Positions 44,863 to 55,447 of a stretch of 64,000 nucleotides of DNA are shown one piece after another (position 1 is the stretch's first letter; the number at the start of each line of letters is the position of its first letter). The translations under genes and the position numbers were made by a program. The DNA lies in assembly GCF_020509005.1 (NCBI RefSeq), contig NC_063012.1, positions 7,068,001-7,132,000 of the forward strand, written 5' to 3'. This DNA is from Fulvia fulva. Taxonomy: Eukaryota; Ascomycota; Dothideomycetes; Mycosphaerellales; Mycosphaerellaceae. Under the pieces are notes generated by a model that saw only the letters and a list, made by a program, of their open reading frames with translations, had not been told where the DNA came from and made no database searches.

Positions 44863-46688
44863 ATACCTAGAGAACGTAACGTAGCGATATTATTAGTAGG
44901 TAGTCGCGCGCTCGTAGATAGTCAGGATATAGGCACCGTTACGCCTCCCCCGAACCTAGATAATATAACTTTATAAATAGCAAACGGCGGTATACTACCG
45001 CTACCTAAGCCTAAGGGCAAAAGTAAGTAGCGTATATCTCTTTTCCCCGACCTCTCCTCTGTCCCTTAGAGTTAGATATAGGACGATAACCGGCGGGTTA
45101 TACTAGACACCGGTGTCGCGCTATAACAAGAGATTAATAAAGCTTACTAGAAGGCCTTCGAGCGAGAAGAAGGTAGTAAGATTGACTTTATAGAACTGTT
45201 CGAGTTTAAGCTCGAAGAGAACCTAGGCGGCGACCTAGACAAGGTATATCTATTACTCGACGAGGTAGAATATATTCTCGTATCCGAATACTAGAATATC
45301 ACCCTAGACAACCTCACGACCCTTATATCCTAACACCCGAAGACCACCTACGACTTCGTACTATAAGTAGTTAATACGGCGATTACTAAGGGTAGATAAC
45401 TCGATATAATAGAGCGAGCTAACGACCTCTAGAACACCTAGTATACTACGCTATATACCGAATACGACCGTATCTACAAGATACTACGAAGTGAAGAGCT
45501 TGTTATACAGAAAATAGTAGCAGATCTTAAGAGTAAGAAGGATTACGACCTAGCTAAGTTATAAGAGCTAGAGAAGAAATATAAGGAAGCTAACAACCTA
45601 TATAAGCAGTTTAGCGAGATCTACGAGAAGGAGAAGAAGAAGGCACAAGATACTAAGGTGAAGAACTAGGCTCTATAATAAGAAGTCGATGACCTAAAGG
45701 CTCGGCTTAAGGCAGGAGACACTATATAGAACGGAGGTAGGGGCCGCTTAGGCCGCCGACCCTCTCGTTCCCGCCTACGCGAGACCTTACTCGAGCAGCT
45801 ATTACGTAGGTATCGTGAAGCTACTAGTGGAGGTGGCGGTAGCGGTAGTAGTAATAACAATAGAGACGACTATGACCGTAGTAATAATAGCCGAGGACGT
45901 AATAACGACCGTCCGCGACTAGGACCTAACAATAGTCGTAACTCGAGAATACGTAACACCCGTACCTAGACACTACTAGTTGACCTTCTAGAACGTCTCT
46001 TTACTATTAACCGTACCCTTACTCGCGGTATAGAGATCGGTAAGGGTGTGCCTAACCCTAAGCACTTTAAGAACGATAATGACCCTAATTTCGATAGCTA
46101 GTATAGTAGCGTTCTCCTAAAGCTAACTATAGTAACCTTCCGTACTAAGGCAGATAGTCTACGCTTCGTATATAGGTAGACGTAAGGTTATCCTTAGCGA
46201 AGCATTAAGCCGAGGATCCCTATACCTAGACAGTAGTCCTTTAACGAGTTTAAGACTAGAGAAGAGTTATTAGATTAGATGATACGCTAATATAGTATAC
46301 GTAATAAAGGAACTAAGGCTATAGTTAATATTACTACCTATAAGTAAGAACAAGGCGAAACCTTTATAGCCTTCTATATACGCTACTCGAAGTTACGCGC
46401 CTAGATATTATAGACCGATAAGACCGAGCTTATACTATTTCGTAATCGACTAAACCGTAAGTACTTTATTAAGACCTTCGGCGACCGCGAAGTCGACCGC
46501 CGCCTAGATAGTATATAAGACGTTATCGAGGAGTGTACCGTACTAGACGAGAGCTTCTACGAGACAGATCGACTATACCCGTAGAAGGAGCGTCCCCGTA
46601 GCAATAGTAACTCGAACGGTAACAGCGGCTAGAACAACTAGAATAACGGTAATATAGTTACTAGTACCGCTACCGGTATAGTAGGTAC
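44863..46688 (+). pseudogene. Gypsy-2 gag remnant, first part
   Basis: The former start codon is ATA at 44,863-44,865 where Gypsy-1 keeps ATG. The region aligns with the minus-strand gag at 18,560-20,921. A Gly/Ser/Asn-rich stretch is encoded near 45,825-45,865. The Copia element splits gag after 46,688; the rest continues from 52,226. Numerous TAG and TAA stops occur. Confidence 0.8.
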
Positions 46689-46922
46689 TATTAAACAGGT
46701 ACGAGTTGCGTAGTAGTAGAAGACGGCGGATCACACAAAAGACGAAGAAGGACCCAATGGGATAGCGTGTATCTACATACAGTATCGCCGGTGTTGGTGT
46801 AGGTAGATGCTAGGTGTCCGGATGTTTGCCAGCCTATAGGCTGGCAAACCCTAGTCACGTGATCTAATCACATGACACACCCACACCTACATGCTTGTCC
46901 TGCGGCCTGTATGTTCTCAACA
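46689..46922 (-). repeat. Left LTR of Copia (3' LTR of the element)
   Basis: 234 bp. It differs from the right LTR at three sites, all within the outer ~40 bp (46,689-46,728), and all are TG->TA or CA->TA. The remainder appears identical. Confidence 0.95.
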
Positions 46923-46931
46923 CTCCCACTC
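46923..46931 (-). other. Polypurine tract of Copia
   Basis: On the element strand the sequence immediately before the 3' LTR is gagtgggag, a short purine-rich run with one T. It is in the right place to prime plus-strand DNA synthesis. Confidence 0.65.
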
Positions 46932-46957
46932 AGGCCACATGGTCTCCTACAATCCCT

Positions 46958-49900
46958 TTACGCAAGCTGGAGCTGCCTTACAAAGTTTTGGAACTGCTGG
47001 CCATTGAGGGGCTTTGTTAACCCATCAGCAGCCATGTCCTTTGTATGGCAGTAGTCCACTGCAATCTTCTTCTGCCACCAGAGATGTCTGACATAGTTAT
47101 ATGCAACATCAATATGCTTTGACCTTTCATGCACATGGGCATCTTTGACAAGTGTCAAAGCGGCTTGGTTGTCACCCATGAGCTTGACTGGCCTTAGCTC
47201 GTCAACAGTGCCCTTGCTTGCCCTTACACTCGGCTGGAAAGAGCTCTTTCCCACCAGTTCTGGGCACCCCATTTCCCTGAGGACAGCAGCAAGAAATTGT
47301 GACTGCTTTGCGGCTGCGTTCATAGCCATGAACTCAGCTTCCATTGTTGATGTTGCAACAGACTTCTGCTTCCTACTCATCCAGGACACAGGTGATCCAC
47401 AAAGGAACCACACGTATCCCAGAATTGAGACTCTATCCACTTTGTCCATAGCGTAGTCAGAGTCCGAGTATCCCTGGAGATTGCCCCCTCCCTTTCTATA
47501 CATAAGACCTAGGTCTGGGTACGACCGCAGGTATCGGGAGAGCTTCTTCAAAGCCTTCATATGCTGCTGCGAGGGATCAGCAACAAATGAGCTAATTCTT
47601 CCAAGGGGGAATGCTAAGTCTGGCCTTGTCATTGTCATTGGCCACATCCAGGTACCATTGTGGCTCTGGTAATCCTGTTTGTTGCACCTCTCATCCATAG
47701 GTGCCGTAGGCACTAAATGCTCGTAGCTCTCCATAGGTGAGTGGGTTGGCGTAGCCTTCTCTCTAGCCATGTTCATCTTGGCTAAGTTAGCGTGGACATA
47801 GTGTCCTTGATCAAGCTTCAAAGTGCCTTGGGACCTGTCTCTTGTAATCCTCATTCCAAGGATCTTCGTAGGTTCACCAAGATCTTTAATCTTAAACACT
47901 TTTCCAAGCTCAGCCTTAAACCACTGAACATCTGACAGCTTCGGAGCTGCAATGGGTATGTCATCCACATGGGTAAGGACCATAAGGTCTCTATCCGTAT
48001 GGATAAGTAGGCATGGATCTACCTGGGACTGGGTAAATCCAATCTTCTCTAGCTTCGCAACACAGAGCTTGTTCCAGTCTCTAGCTGCTTGCTTAAGCCC
48101 ATAAAGGCTTCGTAGGACCTTGAACACCATGTTTGGAGGTGCTTCAACTCCTGGGGGTGGGATCATATAGATGTCTTCAAGAAGGCTGCTTTGGGTAAAA
48201 GCATTATTCACATCCACTAGGTGCATCTCGAGATCTCTCTCACATACTACTGCCATGAATACTCGGAGAGTATTATGTCTAACAGTAGGTGCAAAGGTCT
48301 CTTCGAAGTCAACCCCATATTTCTGTGAAAACCCTCTTGCAACTAGTCTTGCCTTGAACTTCTCAATGGCTCCACTAATCATTCTTTTCACATCAAAGAC
48401 CCACCTAGAAGTAATTAGATTCGCACCCTTTGGCGGTACAACTGCTTCCCAGGTGTTGTTGCTTGCTAAGGCAATAAGTTCGTTCTCGATTGCCTCTCTC
48501 CACATATGTCCCCATTCGGGGTCTCCTACGGCTGCCTTATAGGACTTTGGGATTGGCACTTCCTGCTGATAGGCTATGGCCTGCCCAACAGCAGCAAATG
48601 CATGTTCTTCCACGTCGTTCAGAATCTCCTCTACCCAGCTCATTGTAGGGTCTAGATGGAACATCTGGGCGATAAGAGCCTTATGGTGTTTAGCCTCATG
48701 CTCTTCAGAGTTATCATCTCCGTCCCCCCTTGACCTCTTGTTGCCTGCAACCTGAGGTGGCGCTAGGTGTTCGGATGGGTCGAACTGAACGACATCTTCT
48801 TTTTCTTTCATTGGAGTACCCTGATCTCCAAACTTCTGGTATTCCCCAATGTCCTTTGGGGGAGGGGGAAGTTGCACAAACAGCGGTTGCTGTGGTGTTG
48901 ATGACTTGGGTAGGTTCTGTATAGATCCACCGTTATCGGCCTTCGACAGTGTTGAAACCGCCTCAATATTTTCTCCTGGCCTTCGTAACGGTGTCTCTGA
49001 TAATCCCCTATCGGAAAATTTCGCCCCAAAGGGCTTCCTCCCAACAGGATTGCGCTGTGGCGCTCGACTCGGCTGGTTAGTGAAGGTGATACCAAGATCC
49101 ATATCTCCCCCCTTCTCATTCTCAAACCAGTCGACGTGACTATGCGCTTTTATTGCTTTCATGTCGGGATCCCAGAACAGCCATTGTTTTGTGGTGTTTT
49201 CTGAGTAGCCCACAAACACGGCTTCTTTTCCTCGGTTCATCAACTTGTCTCTCCTCAAGCCTTGAGGTTGGGCTCTTGGGTCTACATAGACCACAGCTTT
49301 GCATCCCCAGACGCGGAAATGGTCGACTGACGGTACTTGGCCAGTAAAGGCTTCTTCTGGTGAAAGAGCAATACCATCAATGATCGGACCATTAGGCAGT
49401 CTGTTTCTGATCACAGTCTGTGCTTGCAAAGCTTCTGGCCAGAACTCAACTGGCATGCCAGAGTCTTCAAGCATAGCCCGGACTGTGTTCTCAGAGGCTT
49501 GAATTGACCTTTCCACAGGTCCATTTTGAAGAGAGTTGTAGGCATCAGTTGTGTCCATCTGAGTGCCAAACTCCTTCTCCCACTCTTTTAGCAAGGCGAG
49601 AATTTCCTTTGCACCATCACTGCGGATCGCAGACAGAAAGCACCTTGACTGCCGTTCTGCCTGGACCTTCCAATCCCGTAGGGCTGCAGGAGCGTCGCTC
49701 CTGGCCTTCAAAGGGATTACCCACTTCTTCCTAGAGAAGTTGTCTACAATCTCAAGCCAATATTTGTATCCTAGCCTAGAGACTGCGCCCTGAAAAGGCC
49801 CACAGATGTCAATGGAGATGAGGGCCAGCCTCTCCCCTTTCCTCTCTGTGGCAGGTCCTTTGAACTTCCTCATGTTTGCAAGGGAGCAGACCTTGCAATT

Positions 49901-51484
49901 CTGGTGTTCAGAAGGAACAGGAATGGGATCTTTCTTGTCAGTGACTCTATGCAGGTTTCTTAGCAGTCCCTTGCCAAGGTGTGCACATCTTCTATGCCAT
50001 AGCTCCCACTGATCTTCGGACTCAGTGTTAGCCATAGCGGTACCGTCACGTTCTTGAGAGAGTATGCCAGCATGCTGTGGCTCAAGAATTTCCGAGATCG
50101 AGTGGATAAACGGTACTCCTCCTCGAAGTTTGGTCTGGACAACGGGTTTACCAGACAAGGATTTTAGGGTGAAACTGGGTGGTTGGACAGCAAACTGTTG
50201 GCTGAACTGATTCCACGAAACAAGACTAACTCCAAGGCCAGGAACAAACAGGACATTTTCTAAGACAATTTGCTTTCCAGAAGGACCACCCATTACTGCA
50301 CTTCCCATATGTGTAGCTTGTAGATAGCCACCCCCAACCTTGATCCACTTCCTCTTTTGAAGAGGCTTCAGTGTCCTGAATAGTGAATCTTGGTCAGTCA
50401 TATGTGATGATGCACAAGAGTCAAGCAACCACTCGGACGAGGGGTACTTGCCTTTGGCTTCCACAGTGGAATGGGCAACCTCATCAACATCATCATCTTC
50501 TGATGGTATCTCAGGGTCTGATGCGTCTTCCTGGGTCGCATGGGCCCTTGCAGGCTTACTAGAGGAGGCCTTTGGCTTGCGGCTCTCCTTCATCTGCTTT
50601 GCAAGGTCCGTCATCACCTTGAGGACATCACGAAGGTTTGGTGATGATGACCTCCTACGAGGTGGTGACGGTTGTCTCTTAGCAGGGTAGGTAACCCTAG
50701 CTAGTTTGTCCTTGTTCCTAACAGCCTGCTGAGCTGCAGAAAGGTGTGGGCACTTGCTCATAAAATGGTCACCACCGCAGAGATGGCACGTGAGCTTGCC
50801 CTGGAAACCCTTCTTAGCGAACATGGCTGTCCCTTGATGAATCATTGATTCTTGCTTCTCCCTAAGAATTGCAAGAATGTCTTGTGGTGAGAGATTCACC
50901 TGGGCATCAATTGCATCGCGAATTGAGCCAAATGAGTCTGGCAGAGCTGCTAAGAGTTGCTGGATCTTTCTGTCCTCAGTCTTGATGTCTTGGAACTGAG
51001 GCGAGATTGAAACAGCCCTCCTTGCAATTGAGCTAAGCTCCTGCCAGGCATCATCTATAGACTGGTCTTCTGTCATCACGAAATTGGTGTATTGCTGAAG
51101 CAAACTTCTTCCAGTAGCGAGAAGTCTTCTCTTATATTTAGCTTCAGCCCATTCCCACAACTCCTTCGCATGCCGGATCTCGTATGTCATCTCTTGGTCA
51201 TCTGTCGACAGACAGATGTACATCTCATACAGGGCCGTTGCATTGTGCCGTCTGTACGATGCCTTCCTTATCGCTTGATCCAAAGGAAGGGATGACTCCG
51301 ATGATGCAGAGGGTGTCGCTATAGATGGGGTTGCAGCGGGAATGTCCGTGATGATGTCTTCGAGGACCCAGTCAACCTGCTTTGATACCAGGTGTATTCT
51401 CATCAGCTTGAACCATGTTTCGTGGTTCTCTCTTGTCAGAAGAGGTGCTGCTCTCTTTCTTATGAACCCAGTCTCGTTCTCCAT
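46958..51484 (-). CDS. Copia gag-pol polyprotein, 1,508 aa
   Basis: One frame encodes all element proteins. Gag-like residues 1-230 are followed by a zinc knuckle, C233-x2-C-x3-H-x4-C245. The protease motif is DSCASSHMT with D355; the family usually has Gly where Cys357 stands. The integrase zinc site is H497, H502, C530, C533, and the DDE core is D559, D623, E658 with the expected 35-residue spacing. The reverse transcriptase (about 1,005-1,250) has LVDVNNAF from 1,089 and catalytic HVDD (D1174, D1175). RNase H (about 1,335-1,470) has D1341, E1384 and D1438. Integrase before RT marks Ty1/Copia. It starts at ATG 51,484-51,482 after a ~510-bp leader. No frameshift separates gag from pol, so the Gag ratio must be set some other way. 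Confidence 0.97.
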   Translation of the reverse strand: MENETGFIRKRAAPLLTRENHETWFKLMRIHLVSKQVDWVLEDIITDIPAATPSIATPSASSESSLPLDQAIRKASYRRHNATALYEMYICLSTDDQEMTYEIRHAKELWEWAEAKYKRRLLATGRSLLQQYTNFVMTEDQSIDDAWQELSSIARRAVSISPQFQDIKTEDRKIQQLLAALPDSFGSIRDAIDAQVNLSPQDILAILREKQESMIHQGTAMFAKKGFQGKLTCHLCGGDHFMSKCPHLSAAQQAVRNKDKLARVTYPAKRQPSPPRRRSSSPNLRDVLKVMTDLAKQMKESRKPKASSSKPARAHATQEDASDPEIPSEDDDVDEVAHSTVEAKGKYPSSEWLLDSCASSHMTDQDSLFRTLKPLQKRKWIKVGGGYLQATHMGSAVMGGPSGKQIVLENVLFVPGLGVSLVSWNQFSQQFAVQPPSFTLKSLSGKPVVQTKLRGGVPFIHSISEILEPQHAGILSQERDGTAMANTESEDQWELWHRRCAHLGKGLLRNLHRVTDKKDPIPVPSEHQNCKVCSLANMRKFKGPATERKGERLALISIDICGPFQGAVSRLGYKYWLEIVDNFSRKKWVIPLKARSDAPAALRDWKVQAERQSRCFLSAIRSDGAKEILALLKEWEKEFGTQMDTTDAYNSLQNGPVERSIQASENTVRAMLEDSGMPVEFWPEALQAQTVIRNRLPNGPIIDGIALSPEEAFTGQVPSVDHFRVWGCKAVVYVDPRAQPQGLRRDKLMNRGKEAVFVGYSENTTKQWLFWDPDMKAIKAHSHVDWFENEKGGDMDLGITFTNQPSRAPQRNPVGRKPFGAKFSDRGLSETPLRRPGENIEAVSTLSKADNGGSIQNLPKSSTPQQPLFVQLPPPPKDIGEYQKFGDQGTPMKEKEDVVQFDPSEHLAPPQVAGNKRSRGDGDDNSEEHEAKHHKALIAQMFHLDPTMSWVEEILNDVEEHAFAAVGQAIAYQQEVPIPKSYKAAVGDPEWGHMWREAIENELIALASNNTWEAVVPPKGANLITSRWVFDVKRMISGAIEKFKARLVARGFSQKYGVDFEETFAPTVRHNTLRVFMAVVCERDLEMHLVDVNNAFTQSSLLEDIYMIPPPGVEAPPNMVFKVLRSLYGLKQAARDWNKLCVAKLEKIGFTQSQVDPCLLIHTDRDLMVLTHVDDIPIAAPKLSDVQWFKAELGKVFKIKDLGEPTKILGMRITRDRSQGTLKLDQGHYVHANLAKMNMAREKATPTHSPMESYEHLVPTAPMDERCNKQDYQSHNGTWMWPMTMTRPDLAFPLGRISSFVADPSQQHMKALKKLSRYLRSYPDLGLMYRKGGGNLQGYSDSDYAMDKVDRVSILGYVWFLCGSPVSWMSRKQKSVATSTMEAEFMAMNAAAKQSQFLAAVLREMGCPELVGKSSFQPSVRASKGTVDELRPVKLMGDNQAALTLVKDAHVHERSKHIDVAYNYVRHLWWQKKIAVDYCHTKDMAADGLTKPLNGQQFQNFVRQLQLA

Positions 51485-51974
51485 TTTTTGTAAGTTGAGG
51501 GACAGGTTGGCTGCCCTCAGGTAAAAGGATGTATTCGGTCGTACGCGATCGGATCGAAATGGGATAAACCGAACGCGAGGTTGATAGCGGAGAGGATGGC
51601 TATCCGCCGGGAAGAGGAGGAAAGTCGGTCGGTAAGGATCGTGTTAGTGCTGAGACACTGTAGCGTAACTCTCTTAGCAGAGGGGGTTTCTAAGACACTA
51701 TGGCTCTCTCAGAATGAACAGTTAGTCGATGCGAACGCGATGTCCGGAGAGCGACTCTTCTCAGTAAGCTCGCCCACTTGTCTGAGGTATTGGCACAGGC
51801 TCCCTGACTCGGAGTCTGACAGTGCCTCACTAGGCTCTTTCACGTCTTATATGCACCTACAGCACGGCTGTAGCTTCCTGTGCAAGGCGGGTGCGGCCTC
51901 CAGTCTGCCTTCCTTTTGTTCTGAAGAGGAATAACTCCAATACGACTTTGTCGAGGGTGAAACACCGAGTTGCT

Positions 51975-51991
51975 AACCCGGGCTCATAACC
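51975..51991 (-). other. Copia primer-binding site matching the anticodon arm of initiator tRNA-Met
   Basis: Directly inside the 5' LTR, the plus strand reads aacccgggctcataacc. This resembles the anticodon stem-loop of a eukaryotic initiator tRNA-Met (loop CTCATAA with anticodon CAT). The element RNA is therefore complementary to an internal tRNA segment rather than to the 3' CCA end. Drosophila copia and yeast Ty5 are known to prime this way from half-tRNAs. Confidence 0.75.
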
Positions 51992-52225
51992 TGTTAAACA
52001 GGTACGAGTTGCGCAGTAGTGGAAGACGGCGGATCACACAAAAGACGAAGAAGGACCCAATGGGATAGCGTGTATCTACATACAGTATCGCCGGTGTTGG
52101 TGTAGGTAGATGCTAGGTGTCCGGATGTTTGCCAGCCTATAGGCTGGCAAACCCTAGTCACGTGATCTAATCACATGACACACCCACACCTACATGCTTG
52201 TCCTGCGGCCTGTATGTTCTCAACA
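51992..52225 (-). repeat. Right LTR of Copia (5' LTR of the element)
   Basis: 234 bp, starting tgttaaacagg and ending ctcaaca on the plus strand, with no RIP changes. It should hold the element promoter; no individual box is claimed. Confidence 0.95.
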
Positions 52226-53173
52226 GGTGCCTTAGTATAGCGCCTACTATAGTACGCTAGTACTAAGAAGAAGGAGGATCTGCCGACATATCTATAGAAC
52301 CTGCCTACGCTTAACCGTAAGTAGCGTAAAGATCTTAAGAAGTAGGGTAAGTACTACCGCTACCGTATAGGTTCTTACGTATCGACTAACCCTAAATGCC
52401 TAATATATAGGTACGATAGCGACTATCGCCCACCGCGTCTACGTAATACTACGCCGAATCTAAACGCGAACCTTAGTTTCCTAGCCGCCGATTCGTAGTA
52501 GGGAAATAGTATAACCGCTACCTAAGCGTAGTAGATAGCGGTCACCCGAACTTCCTAGGACAGAAAGAGTATAAGATTAAGAGACACGGAATATAAGAGA
52601 CGGTAATAGACTATAGTAAGGAGCTTAAGATATTGGTATACGCACTAGATAAATAACAGCTAGCTATACACCCTTATATATTGTTACCCGTAATAATATA
52701 ATATAGAAAGGCTCGAGGCCTTATAGATTCTGCTTCTACCTCTCTCTTTCTTGACTAGAAATTCACACGTAAATACATAATACCCCTAATCCCTTTGACG
52801 TAAAGCCGACGACTAATACTAGGAGATAGAACGGCTACTATACGGTAGATTATATACGCGGCCCTTATAGACGTAGTTATTGGCGATTATTACGAGTAAA
52901 TGTTATACTACGTCACCGACCTCGAATATAACATCGTCTTTAGCCTACCGTAGCTTATAGCGTACAACCTAAACATCTTCTAGGAGATAGGCGAGGTGGC
53001 ATTTAGATCGGATTACTGCTTTAGTCACTGTCTATAGAATAAGACATCGATAACAGTATAATCCCTAAACTATCGCGAGAAGAAGAAGTAGGCACTAGTA
53101 CGGTACGGACTAGAGCCCTTTACTAGAGAAGTAGCGAGCTTTATAGTAGGAGGGGCGGAGCTAAACGTCTTAT
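52226..53173 (+). pseudogene. Gypsy-2 gag end and protease remnant
   Basis: It continues gag after the Copia insert. A decayed CCHC knuckle lies near 52,352-52,402 (now Y-Y-R-Y-R-I-G-S-Y-V-S-T-N-P-K-C; Cys and His codons changed to Tyr by TG->TA and CA->TA). The protease-like part follows at about 52,780-53,170, matching 13,250-13,587 of Gypsy-1 inverted. It is interrupted by LINE-C. Confidence 0.8.
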
Positions 53174-53187
53174 TATATAACCTAGAA

Positions 53188-55447
53188 ATCCTGCACAGTG
53201 GGAGAGGGAGAGATCAAGAGCATCATTAAGACACTCTCAGGAAACAAGGCCCCGGGACCAGATGGGATTCCAAACTTGTTCATCAAGACATGCAAGGACC
53301 AGATCTCCCCTGCACTGTCAAACATCTTTTCACAGTGCATGGCCCAAGGACACTGCCCTAAACACTTCAAGGAGTCACTGACTGTGGTCTTGAGAAAACC
53401 ACAGAAAGAGGACTACACAAAGCTAAAGGCATACAGACCTATTGCCTTGCTCAACACACTAGGCAAACTCCTGGAAAAGATCATAGCAGAAAGGCTGACA
53501 AACCTAGCTGAAGAACATGGAATCCTTCCTGAAGAACAGATGGGAGGCAGGAAACAAAGATCAACACTAACAGCTGTGGAACTTATCACAGAGCAGATCA
53601 AGACCCTATGGCACTTTGGGAACAACAAAGCAGCCACACTCCTCTCACTAGACATATCAGGAGCCTTTGACAATGTCTCACACCAGAGGCTGATCCACAT
53701 CCTGAAACAGAAGGCTATCCCCAACTGGACAGTCCAGTTTATCCAGTCCTTCCTCAGAGGCAGAACCACAAGACTAAGACTGGGCAGATACAAATCTGAC
53801 AGCATGCCTACAGAGACAGGAATCCCACAGGGATCAACAATGTCTCCAATCCTGTTTCTCCTCTTTATGGCAGACCTGCCAGCAAAGCTAAACTCCAGAA
53901 ACACATCAGCCTCAGGGTTTGTAGATGACACAAACATCCTAGCCTAGTCAGACAGCACAGAAGAGAACTGCAGAATCTTGCAGAAGAAACACAAGGAATG
54001 TGAGGAATGGGCCAGGAAACATGGAGCCAGATTTGCCCCAGAGAAGTATCAACTCATCCACTTCAGTAGAGCCAGAAACAGACACAATATGCAAGCCCCA
54101 ATCACTATTCAGGGACACACAACAGAACCCTCAAGTGAATTAAGGGTGCTAGGAATATGGATGGATCCAAAGCTCAGCTGGGGACCACAGGTCAAGAAAG
54201 CACAGGCAAGAGCAGACAACAACAGGCAATCAATTGACAGGCTTACAGCCTCCACATGGGGAGCCACATTTGCGAAAGCAAAGGTTATGTACAAGGCCAT
54301 TGTGAAGCCAGCCATGCTATATGGAGCCCAGATCTGGTCAGCCCAAGACAAGATCCCAAAGAGAATTGCAGATCCCATCAGCAGAGCCCAAGCCTCCTGT
54401 CTGAAAAAGGTGCTTGGAGCATACAAGTCAACTCCAACAAGGGTGGTCGAAATGGAGTCTGGCTCCCCACCAGCCAAGCTCTACCTTCAAGGGTTGAGAT
54501 ACCAGTATGCAGGAAAGACGTCTGCATACCCAGCCCAGCTAGTAATCCAGAAGGCAGTCAACAAAATCAGGAGCCAGTGCACAAGAAGGCACAGACAAGC
54601 AAGACCCAATCCAGCCCCACAGAAGCAGCAGGACCTGCAGAAGTTCAAAGAACTAACAGAACAGCTGCACCTAGCCCAGCAGGAACAGGACAGAAGGGCT
54701 CAAGGGAGAGGATCAGCAGCCAGCCAAGGGAAGAAGCAACAGTCTCTAGCTGAAAGGATGGCAGGACTCCTCTGGAAGACCGAATGGACAAGAACCCCAC
54801 AGAGGCCAGGAACCCCAAAGGCACTCCAACAGTTTGGTAGCCACAACTACCTACTGTACTCAGACCTGACCAGGTCAGAAGCAAGCATAGCAATACAAAT
54901 CCGCTCTGAACACATCGGAGTCAGGGCATACCTGCATCAGAGAAAAGTCCCAGGTATCGAAGACAAGAGTTGCCCATGCGGCTACCTGTCCCAGAATGTC
55001 GAACATAGACTTCTGGTTTGCAAAGAATGGAGTACAGGGAGAGGTGAATGGAGGGCAAGGGCAAGGAACAGAAACTTCCAAGCCATGATCAGCAATAAGG
55101 GAGACCTCCAGAGAATTACAAGGTGGATCATCCACCAAGGATTTTTGGAGCAGTTCTCTCTTACTAGGGAAACAGAGAGATGGATTGAGGAGAGAAAGAA
55201 GGAGGAGGAGAGCAGGAAGAGGGGGACAACTCTAGGGTTGCAGACAAGGTAGTCAGAGGCTAACCACCATGACACTAGTGCACCCTAATGGAAGGAAAAC
55301 TGAGAACTCATGGCAAGGAAGCTATTAGAGAAGGAGAGGAGGTTTTTACCTAGGAATAGGTTTCCTACCTTATGCAGTAACATATATAGACATAAACCCG
55401 TATGGGCCGGAGGGCACCACAACGGGTAAATGAATTATCTATCTATC
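53188..55447 (+). mobile_element. LINE-C: 5'-truncated non-LTR retrotransposon, CpG-poor, almost free of RIP
   Basis: 2,260 bp with an (ATCT)n tail and a 14-bp target duplication, tatataacctagaa, at 53,174-53,187 and 55,448-55,461. It begins inside the RT region of ORF2, equivalent to about residue 450 of the LINE-2 protein, so it lacks ORF1 and the endonuclease, as common for incomplete reverse transcription. Its composition is unlike everything around it: CpG is very rare while CpA and TpG are abundant. It interrupts Gypsy-2 between protease and RT. Confidence 0.95.
53189..55252 (+). pseudogene. LINE-C ORF2, C-terminal two-thirds, one nonsense codon
   Basis: The frame is open from the truncation point to the stop at 55,250-55,252 except for one TAG at 53,945-53,947. 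It encodes RT motifs NKAPGPDGIP, LDISGAFDN, GIPQGSTMSP and GFVDDTN, then a C-terminal C-P-C-G...H...C cluster near 54,975-55,020. The stop falls in N-I-L-A-stop-S-D-S-T, where LINE-2 has Trp (N-I-L-A-W-S-D-S-T), so TGG became TAG. There is no start codon of its own. It is clearly homologous to LINE-2 ORF2 along its whole length, yet with different codon choice. Confidence 0.92.

Larger units (their letters stand above)
46689..52225 (-). mobile_element. Intact Ty1/Copia LTR retrotransposon
   Basis: A 5,537-bp element on the minus strand with two 234-bp LTRs starting TG (TA in the left copy) and ending CA. The 5-bp target duplication is ggtgc on the right (52,226-52,230) and ggtac on the left (46,684-46,688), differing by one RIP-type change. 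It has a primer-binding site, a polypurine tract and one uninterrupted polyprotein frame. The interior shows no RIP. It interrupts gag of Gypsy-2. LTR relatives lie at 590-5,781 and 21,727-21,944. It is probably a recent and possibly active insertion. Confidence 0.96.

Noticed and set aside
48808..49139. Frames within the Copia polyprotein region on both strands
   Set aside because: Shadows of the intact 1,508-residue frame in the integrase-RT linker.
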